6,925 nucleotides of DNA from Chitinophaga pinensis (GTDB lineage Bacteria; Bacteroidota; Bacteroidia; Flavobacteriales_D; Crocinitomicaceae): the NCBI GenBank assembly GCA_945868555.1, contig CAMBMC010000128.1, positions 1 through 6,925 on the forward strand, read 5' to 3'. The notes under the pieces were generated by a model. The model had not been told where the DNA came from, did no database searches, and saw only the letters and a list, made by a program, of their open reading frames with translations. Below, piece after piece: positions 1-4,997 of this stretch; within the stretch, counting starts at the first letter, position 1; each line of letters opens with the position of its first letter. Made by a program: the position numbers and the translations under genes.

Positions 1-303
1 AATCGTAGTTGAGGCGATGGCGATGCCAGAAGCGAAAGGGGCGTTATCATAAGCATATTGCTCAGTACCAGTAGCTCCGCAACCGGCAACGGTTCCCCCT
101 TTGGTGATGTACAACGAATTCGTTCCTGTTGTACTTGGTCCATTGCCCGCACAGGTATTTCGAATCCAAGCGTTCGGAGCAAGGTCTCCAGAAAAGGTCC
201 AATCGGAAATCGATGACTCAAATGTATTGGAATACAAGGTGGCTTGACTGGAGACGGTCAAACAAACCATAGTCAAAATGGAAAGCAGATAGTATTTACG
301 CAT
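1..303 (-). CDS. Secreted protein, N-terminal fragment (putative surface/adhesin-type protein)
   Basis: This is the 5' part (101 codons, ATG at 303-301) of a minus-strand gene that continues beyond the left edge. It starts with a clear Sec signal peptide: MRKYY, a hydrophobic stretch over residues 5-17, then a likely cleavage site around VSSQA (residues 17-21). Cys14 does not sit in a proper lipobox (TMVC), so a lipoprotein is unlikely. The mature part begins LYSNTFESSISDWTFSGD and is rich in Ser, Thr, Gly, Asn and aromatics, with two cysteines (51 and 75). This resembles the jelly-roll, carbohydrate-binding or 'choice-of-anchor' type modules at the N-terminus of many large flavobacterial secreted proteins. 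Such proteins often end in a type IX secretion sorting domain, but that end is outside the window, so secretion by T9SS is inference. The exact function is not recognisable. It is transcribed divergently from ddl and has no evident functional link to it. Confidence 0.8.
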   Translation of the reverse strand, partial: MRKYYLLSILTMVCLTVSSQATLYSNTFESSISDWTFSGDLAPNAWIRNTCAGNGPSTTGTNSLYITKGGTVAGCGATGTEQYAYDNAPFASGIAIASTTI

Positions 304-495
304 GAGTAAACAACATTTTTAGTAAAGAACGGTAAAGATAACTCAAGGAAAGGGTTTCTGTTCAGTCCAAAACACTAGCTTTTCAACAATTTATATTTAG
401 TCAATTGCGAGGAATCAACATTCGCCTGACCAATAACTTTTTAATGACGACGTTTTTGAAGCAATTAGTGCGTGTATTTTCGCAAAAAAGAAAAA
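304..495. promoter_or_regulatory. Divergent intergenic region between the secreted-protein gene and ddl
   Basis: This 192-bp AT-rich spacer must hold the promoters of both flanking genes. Against the Bacteroidota -7 consensus TAnnTTTG I see three near matches. On the minus strand there is TATCTTTA (340 down to 333), which would give a leader of about 20 nt for the secreted-protein gene. On the plus strand there are TATATTTA (392-399) and TATTTTCG (475-482); the latter has TTTG 16 nt upstream (455-458) but would leave almost no leader before the ATG at 496. None has a convincing -33 TTTG at the usual 19-21 nt spacing, so these are candidates only. There is no Shine-Dalgarno-like box before either start. 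The ddl start is preceded by an A-rich run (484-495), as is common in Bacteroidota. Confidence 0.3.
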
Positions 496-1461
496 ATGAA
501 GACGATTGGAATTATCTGTGGTGGGTTTTCTTCGGAGTGGGAGATTTCCATGAAAAGTGCGCTTACCATTCAGGACAATTTCCCTGCTGAATACAGAGTT
601 TTTCGGATTTTATTGAACCATCAAGGATGGTTTGCCTTGCACAAGGAGGAACGTATCCCATTGGACTTAAATACCATGACTTTTCAGCTGAATGGTGCCG
701 TAAAGCTGGATGCGACCATCGTTTTTATTCATGGAGACCCAGGTGAAAATGGAAAGGTGCAGGCCTTTCTTGACATGATGAACATTCCTTGCATCAATTC
801 GGGACCACTCGCATCTGCACTTTCATTCGATAAATGGTATTGCAATCAATTCTTGCATAATTTCGGATTTAAGATTGCAAAATCTGAATTGTTGACAGAG
901 TTAAACCGGTTGACTCCAGAAGAATTGGTTCAATCGCTCGGATTGCCGATGTTTATAAAACCAGCAGATTCCGGTTCGAGTTACGGGATTTCGAAGGCGA
1001 AAACACTTCAAGATATTGAGCCATCGCTTGAAAAGGCATTCGCCGAAGGTCGAACCGTGGTCGTTGAGTCTTTTTTAGATGGGACAGAGGTAACCTGTGG
1101 GGTTTATCGTCGGGCCGAAGGTGTTTATGCCTTGCCGCTCACTGAGATTGCCTCTGAAAATGAATTCTTCGATTACGAGGCCAAATACTTAGGAAAATCT
1201 AAGGAAATAACACCAGCAAGAGTTTCTGATGCAGTGCGCATGGAGGTGCAAAAGCAAGCCAAAAGAATTTATGATTTACTGCAATTGAAATCGGTGGCGC
1301 GCATTGATTTTATGGTAGTAAATGATGTGCCCCATGTTATAGAAGTGAATACAACTCCAGGTTTTTCATCAGCGAGCATCGTTCCGCAAATGATTGAATG
1401 TGACGGAAATACAATCACCGAGTTCTGGCGAGAAATCATGTCGATTGAATTGCCTCAATAA
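496..1461 (+). CDS. ddl: D-alanine--D-alanine ligase
   Basis: Cytoplasmic ATP-grasp ligase that joins two D-alanines (ATP to ADP + Pi) to make the dipeptide MurF adds to the peptidoglycan precursor. The 321-residue product is of normal family length. Motifs in order: N-terminal GGFSSEWEIS (9-18; Glu14 matches E. coli DdlB Glu15), FIHGDPGENG (77-86; His79), ATP-grasp segment MFIKPADSGSSYGISK (152-167), FDYEAKYL (225-232), RIDFMV (269-274; Asp271) and EVNTTPGFSSASIVPQ (283-298; Glu283 and Asn285 as Mg ligands). Tyr231 aligns with DdlB Tyr216; this residue favours D-Ala-D-Ala over D-Ala-D-lactate, so a vancomycin-resistance-type ligase is unlikely. The usual Arg of the SxEREVS motif is Trp15 here. 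I chose ATG 496 because MKTIGIICGG is the family's normal N-terminus; an in-frame GTG at 472 would add eight charged residues. Its 3' end overlaps dacB tail-to-tail by 7 bp. Confidence 0.96.
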   Translation: MKTIGIICGGFSSEWEISMKSALTIQDNFPAEYRVFRILLNHQGWFALHKEERIPLDLNTMTFQLNGAVKLDATIVFIHGDPGENGKVQAFLDMMNIPCINSGPLASALSFDKWYCNQFLHNFGFKIAKSELLTELNRLTPEELVQSLGLPMFIKPADSGSSYGISKAKTLQDIEPSLEKAFAEGRTVVVESFLDGTEVTCGVYRRAEGVYALPLTEIASENEFFDYEAKYLGKSKEITPARVSDAVRMEVQKQAKRIYDLLQLKSVARIDFMVVNDVPHVIEVNTTPGFSSASIVPQMIECDGNTITEFWREIMSIELPQ

Positions 1462-2921
1462 ACAGCAAGAGCGTTTAGGATCTGTTCAATCTTCGCTGTA
1501 GCTTGACTGCTACTGCCATTGAAATTGTTGATGGTGATCGCAAAGGCAATTTTCTTTCCCGATTTTGAGTTGACATATCCGGAGTAAGATTTAATTCTAT
1601 TCATTGTGCCACTTTTCGCAAGTACTCTTCCTTCTCCAGCTTGACCATTGCACAACCCAGTCAAGGTACCCGATTTTCCTGCCACAGGCAATGTGCTCAA
1701 GTAGAGCGTGTAATTCTTTGAGCTGTTCATGGCTTTCAAGAGCGTACAAAAATGTGTCGCGCTGATGCCATTTGATCGCGACAAGCCACTCCCATCTTTC
1801 AAGAAGAGCCCTGTAAATGAAACTTTTGTGCTCCAGTATTTCTCCAACTGCTTCAGACCTTCTTCGGTACTTCCTTTTCCACTTAATTTATAGCCGATAA
1901 GGCAAAGTAAACCTTCTGCAAAAAGGTTAATGCTCTTCATGTTTGTGAGTGTGGCTATTTCCTTTACCCGTTGACCTTTGTGGGTCAAGACAAGTGAAAA
2001 TCCACTGCCATATTTTGTGCCTTGGATCAGGTCATCTCTTCGAACTCCTTTATATCCTTTTGAGATTTTGATACCGGAATTTTCCAATGCCGTTGCCAAT
2101 TCATACGCTAGTTGAATTTCTGGATCGGGAACACTTCCTTTTACTTCAAACCCTGCTCTTCCGGATGGAAGCGATCCAGTTGCAAAGCGGTCCATAGAGT
2201 AGGGAGCGCCAAAAATGTAGGATTGGTCATCATCAATAGCGGCAGATTTAACATAGTTGTGGAAGGTCATGCCAGGTACGGTGGGTGACATAGAAATAAT
2301 TTCTGTAGGGCTGCCCGCCACACCTGTTTTGAACGAGAAACGAATCGCATTGTCAAAAACACAAATACCAGAAGGGCCTGCACCATAATAATTTCCCATG
2401 TCATTCCAACTCCAACCATCGGGAATACCCCCGTAGCCAAATTCAGATCCATCAGCGATGATGCTGCCCGAAATGCTTTTAATCCCCATTTTTTTTAAGG
2501 TGTCAACCCATGCTGCGAGAAAGTCGCGTTCATGCCCACTTTCATTAAAAAATCGACTACCCAAGGTCATGTCTCCACCCCCTCGAATCCAAATGTTCCC
2601 GTCCAATCTTCCATCTTTAGAAATTGACCCCTCAAGGTAAATGCGTGTTTCAGGGCGGTAATCTGCCCCTAAAACCTCAATGGCCGTTGCGGTAGAAAAC
2701 AGTTTTGCTGTTGAGGCAGTTGGAATGGACATGTTCGAATTGTTTGAGCCAATTTCACTCCCTGTGGCAAGGTCAATGGCACAAAAGGAAAAGCTTGCCC
2801 CCACCATGTCTTGGCTTTTGGCGATTTGATTTACGATGACTTGAACTGAATTTTGACCAAAGCCAAGATGGCAATGAAAAGTTAGCAATAAAAGCAGGAA
2901 TTTTTGTAATTTCGCAGGCAT
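1455..2921 (-). CDS. dacB: D-alanyl-D-alanine carboxypeptidase/endopeptidase, PBP4 (peptidase S13) family
   Basis: Periplasmic low-molecular-mass class C penicillin-binding protein. The family removes the terminal D-Ala from peptidoglycan stem peptides and/or hydrolyses D-Ala-mDAP cross-links. The 488-residue product starts with a Sec signal peptide (charged MPAKLQK, hydrophobic 8-20, likely cut near GFGQ, 20-23). All three active-site motifs are present: SxxK as STAK (70-73, nucleophile Ser70), SxN as SIN (330-332, in NMKSINLFAE) and the KTG box as KSG (436-438, in AKSGTM). Other S13 marks are GWSWNDMGNYYGAGPSG (169-185) and DGSGLSRSN (376-384). The long stretch between SxxK and SxN fits the extra domains II and III of PBP4. 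The C-terminus is soluble and has no membrane anchor. The KSG variant keeps the Lys and Gly and should be active. It is convergent with ddl, which makes the bond this enzyme family cleaves, and divergent from the polysaccharide genes. Confidence 0.94.
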   Translation of the reverse strand: MPAKLQKFLLLLLTFHCHLGFGQNSVQVIVNQIAKSQDMVGASFSFCAIDLATGSEIGSNNSNMSIPTASTAKLFSTATAIEVLGADYRPETRIYLEGSISKDGRLDGNIWIRGGGDMTLGSRFFNESGHERDFLAAWVDTLKKMGIKSISGSIIADGSEFGYGGIPDGWSWNDMGNYYGAGPSGICVFDNAIRFSFKTGVAGSPTEIISMSPTVPGMTFHNYVKSAAIDDDQSYIFGAPYSMDRFATGSLPSGRAGFEVKGSVPDPEIQLAYELATALENSGIKISKGYKGVRRDDLIQGTKYGSGFSLVLTHKGQRVKEIATLTNMKSINLFAEGLLCLIGYKLSGKGSTEEGLKQLEKYWSTKVSFTGLFLKDGSGLSRSNGISATHFCTLLKAMNSSKNYTLYLSTLPVAGKSGTLTGLCNGQAGEGRVLAKSGTMNRIKSYSGYVNSKSGKKIAFAITINNFNGSSSQATAKIEQILNALAVY

Positions 2922-3038
2922 TCGTTTTTGAAGCTAAATTCAACATTTGGGCGCAATATATGGATGATTTGGAAATTAATTTTCAACACATTACGAAGGA
3001 TAAGACAGATTCATCAAAAAAATAAAGTGCACGCTTCA
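2922..3038. promoter_or_regulatory. Divergent intergenic region between dacB and the polysaccharide operon
   Basis: The 117-bp AT-rich spacer should carry the dacB promoter (minus) and the promoter of the glycosyltransferase-wza-wzc series (plus). On the plus strand TAATTTTC (2977-2984) matches 7 of the 8 positions, counting the two free ones, of TAnnTTTG and would give a leader of roughly 50 nt to ATG 3039, but no TTTG lies at the expected -33 spacing. On the minus strand TATATTG (2960 down to 2954), with a TTG at 2986-2984 upstream, is a weaker candidate for dacB. No operator, riboswitch or strong hairpin is evident. The reading frame of the glycosyltransferase stays open back to a TTG at 2928, only 6 bp from the dacB start. 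Confidence 0.3.
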
Positions 3039-4229
3039 ATGGAAGTAAAAGAAAAAATTCGAGTATTGCGCATTATCAATCGCTTCAATATTGGGGGACC
3101 AACCTATAATGCAGTATTTTTGTCGCGTTACCTATCGGATGATTTTGAAACGCTTCTAGTTGGAGGATTACCCGAAGAAGGAGAGTCTGACTCTTTGCAT
3201 ATTGCGGCAGAATACAATGTTGAACCTCTGCTTATTCACGAAATGAAGCGTGAACCATCGTTTAGCAGCGATCGCCAAGCGTATAAGCGCATTCAACAAA
3301 TCATTGAAGAATTTCAGCCCCACATTGTGCACACGCATGCCGCCAAGGCCGGAGCTTTAGGCCGACGTGCAGCGAAAAAAATGAAGGTGCCTGTCATCGT
3401 ACATACCTTTCATGGACATGTTTTTCATTCTTATTTTGGGAAATTTAAAACTACATTATTTAAGTATATCGAACGCTCGTTGGCAAAGAATTCAACGGGG
3501 ATCGTTGCAATCTCTGAAATTCAAAAACAAGAACTTTCTGGCATTCACCGCATTTGTTCACCCGATAAAATTTCGGTCATCAATTTGGGCTTCGACTTAG
3601 AGAAATTTCATGAAAACCGCGAGGAAAAACGAAAGCTCACCCGCAAGGAATTTGCGATTTCAGACGATGAGGTGGCGGTTGCCATCATCGGCAGGTTTGC
3701 TTCAGTGAAAAATCACAGCATGTTTTTAGATGTTGTGGAGAATGTATCTCGGCAAACGTCAAAAAAAGTTCGATTTTTTATCGTTGGCGATGGCACAGAG
3801 CGCATGGCTATTGAACAACGGATTTCCTCCATGCAATTATCTGAGAATATTCACGTTGAAATGACTTCTTGGATCAAAGACATCAGTGCATTTAATCCAG
3901 GAATGGACATCATCTGTTTGACATCCTTGAATGAGGGCACGCCGGTAAGTTTAATTGAAGCGCAGGCCTCTGGAGTTGCGGTAGTGTCAACGGATGTCGG
4001 TGGAGTTCGCGATATTCTTTTAGAAGGTGAAACCGGTTTCGTAACACCACTCAATGATGTTGAGATGTTTACTGAAAAACTAGTTGAATTGGTGGAAGAT
4101 GAAAAAAAACGCGAAAAAATGTCACAAAATGGATGGAACTTCGTAGAAGCCAAATTCAGTTACAAAACACTGGTTGCCAATATGGAAAGTTATTACAGGG
4201 AATTACTAAAATCAACCAACAAAATATGA
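3039..4229 (+). CDS. Glycosyltransferase, GT4-type (GT-B fold), polysaccharide biosynthesis
   Basis: Cytoplasmic, probably membrane-associated glycosyltransferase predicted to move a sugar from a nucleotide-sugar donor onto a lipid-linked repeat unit. The 396 residues show the two-lobed GT-B layout. The N-terminal acceptor lobe has RVLRIINRFNIGGPTYNA (8-25, glycine-rich loop), PHIVHTHAAKAG (94-105) and HTFHGHVFH (122-130). The C-terminal donor lobe has GRFASVKNH (218-226; Arg219 and Lys224 fit the phosphate-binding pair), FFIVGDG (246-252) and the retaining-GT EX7E motif, Glu299-Glu307, in NEGTPVSLIEAQASG. Sugar and linkage cannot be read from sequence. I chose ATG 3039 because MEVKEKIRVLRI places the first beta strand at the normal distance. 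In-frame starts at 2964 (ATG) and 2928 (TTG) would add 25 or 37 residues and consume the promoter space shared with dacB. Its stop overlaps the next gene's ATG by 4 bp, so it is very likely first in the operon. Confidence 0.9.
   Translation: MEVKEKIRVLRIINRFNIGGPTYNAVFLSRYLSDDFETLLVGGLPEEGESDSLHIAAEYNVEPLLIHEMKREPSFSSDRQAYKRIQQIIEEFQPHIVHTHAAKAGALGRRAAKKMKVPVIVHTFHGHVFHSYFGKFKTTLFKYIERSLAKNSTGIVAISEIQKQELSGIHRICSPDKISVINLGFDLEKFHENREEKRKLTRKEFAISDDEVAVAIIGRFASVKNHSMFLDVVENVSRQTSKKVRFFIVGDGTERMAIEQRISSMQLSENIHVEMTSWIKDISAFNPGMDIICLTSLNEGTPVSLIEAQASGVAVVSTDVGGVRDILLEGETGFVTPLNDVEMFTEKLVELVEDEKKREKMSQNGWNFVEAKFSYKTLVANMESYYRELLKSTNKI
4102..4109 (+). other. A8 homopolymer containing an in-phase A AAA AAA slippery heptamer
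   Basis: Eight consecutive A residues occur in the glycosyltransferase gene, read as GAA AAA AAA CGC (Lys356-Lys357). The phase is exactly X XXY YYZ (A AAA AAA), a known type of -1 frameshift site. The -1 frame after it has no stop codon until 4991-4993, the end of the Wza-like gene. I did not find a clear downstream stimulatory structure, so the likely explanation is simply a Lys-rich stretch in AT-leaning DNA. Confidence 0.25.
4226..4229 (+). other. ATGA stop/start overlap, probable translational coupling
   Basis: The glycosyltransferase ends in TGA (4227-4229) and the Wza-like gene begins at ATG (4226-4228), sharing ATGA. With no Shine-Dalgarno-like sequence upstream, termination-reinitiation by the same ribosomes is the likely way the second gene is started. 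Confidence 0.75.
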
Positions 4230-4993
4230 GTCGTTCATTAGCTCTAATTTTTACGATAGTTTCGTGCGGGATCTTCCTCACATCGTGCGGAGTAAACAGC
4301 AATTTGATGTTTAAATCTCCTCAGGGCGAGCACGCCACTGCAGATTCAATTCCAATGGCACCATCGAAAGAGTATCAAATATCCATTGATGATAAAATCA
4401 CATTTACACTTGCACCCAATAATGGTACAAAGATGATTGAATCGATGGGGGGTGTTTCTCAAGGTGCAGCTGGTGATAAGTCTTCTCAAGAATTTTTAGT
4501 GCGTGCCCCGGGAGTCATAGAGATTCCTGTGCTGGGTGAGGTTTATGTGATGGGTTTAACCATAGCACAATGCGAGGACACTTTAGAACATTATTTTTCC
4601 AATCAATACAGAGACCCCTTTGTGCAAGTAAAAGTCACCAACCAGCGCGTGATTGTTTTCCCAGGAGGAGGAAGCGATGCAAGTGTGATCCCACTAAGCA
4701 ACAACAATACAACCTTAATGGAGGTCATCGCACAGGCGGGAGGGATTGCCGAGCGAGGCAAGGCCGAAAGCGTCAAGTTGATGCGCAAAGAGAATGGGGT
4801 AAGAAAGGTTTACAATATCGACTTATCCACCATCGAAGGACTCAAATACAGTGACATGATTGTTCAAGCAAATGATTACATCTATGTTGAACCAAAAGCA
4901 AATTTAGTAAGGGGGGTATTGGCTGAGTTTACACCTATAATCACAGGAATATCGAGTCTCTTTTTGATTTTCACCATATTTCAAAAATTCTAG
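4226..4993 (+). CDS. wza: Polysaccharide export lipoprotein, Wza family (Poly_export + SLBB)
   Basis: Outer-membrane exporter subunit for capsule or exopolysaccharide; family members oligomerise into a periplasm-spanning channel that docks on the Wzc-type partner encoded next. The 255-residue product begins with a lipoprotein signal peptide ending in LTSC (18-21), so Cys21 is the expected lipidated residue. The polysaccharide export domain runs from YQISIDDKITFTL (50-62) through GVIEIPVLGEVYVMGLT (96-112) to DPFVQVKV (130-137). One SLBB-type domain follows (about 141-222), with LMEVIAQAGGIAERGKAESV (164-183) and NDYIYVEP (216-223). A hydrophobic C-terminal helix (about 232-253) ends at QKF. 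It is shorter than E. coli Wza (about 380 residues), which has additional periplasmic domain; one SLBB plus a terminal helix is the common Bacteroidota form. ATG 4226 is chosen because it starts the signal peptide directly; the frame is open further upstream, inside the glycosyltransferase gene. Confidence 0.93.
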   Translation: MSRSLALIFTIVSCGIFLTSCGVNSNLMFKSPQGEHATADSIPMAPSKEYQISIDDKITFTLAPNNGTKMIESMGGVSQGAAGDKSSQEFLVRAPGVIEIPVLGEVYVMGLTIAQCEDTLEHYFSNQYRDPFVQVKVTNQRVIVFPGGGSDASVIPLSNNNTTLMEVIAQAGGIAERGKAESVKLMRKENGVRKVYNIDLSTIEGLKYSDMIVQANDYIYVEPKANLVRGVLAEFTPIITGISSLFLIFTIFQKF

Positions 4994-4997
4994 AAAC

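Noticed and set aside
472..495. GTG 472 as the ddl start, adding MYFRKKEK
   Set aside because: Ddl proteins normally begin just before the first beta strand (MKTIGIICGG). ATG 496 has an A-rich upstream context and gives the usual length.
405..590. A 61-codon plus-strand frame overlapping the ddl start
   Set aside because: It is out of frame with ddl, its protein has no recognisable character, and most of it overlaps the well-supported ddl coding sequence. No leader-peptide or attenuator structure is apparent.
496..1461. Van-type D-Ala-D-lactate ligase (glycopeptide resistance)
   Set aside because: Tyr231 in the EAKY motif matches the D-Ala-D-Ala class, and no vanH- or vanX-like neighbour is present.
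1495..1516. Imperfect hairpin (GTAGC, 6-nt loop, GCTAC, extended by GC/GC after a T-T mismatch) just after the ddl stop, as a terminator
   Set aside because: The stem is short and interrupted, has no T-tract on either side, and lies in dacB coding sequence.
3851..4153. A 100-codon minus-strand frame inside the glycosyltransferase gene
   Set aside because: Its Ser/Thr-rich product follows from the antisense of the conserved EX7E region; the sense strand carries clear family motifs.
4570..4854. A 94-codon plus-strand frame inside the Wza-like gene
   Set aside because: It lies wholly within a gene with lipobox, export and SLBB motifs. Its Arg/Gln/Cys-rich composition is typical of an out-of-frame translation.
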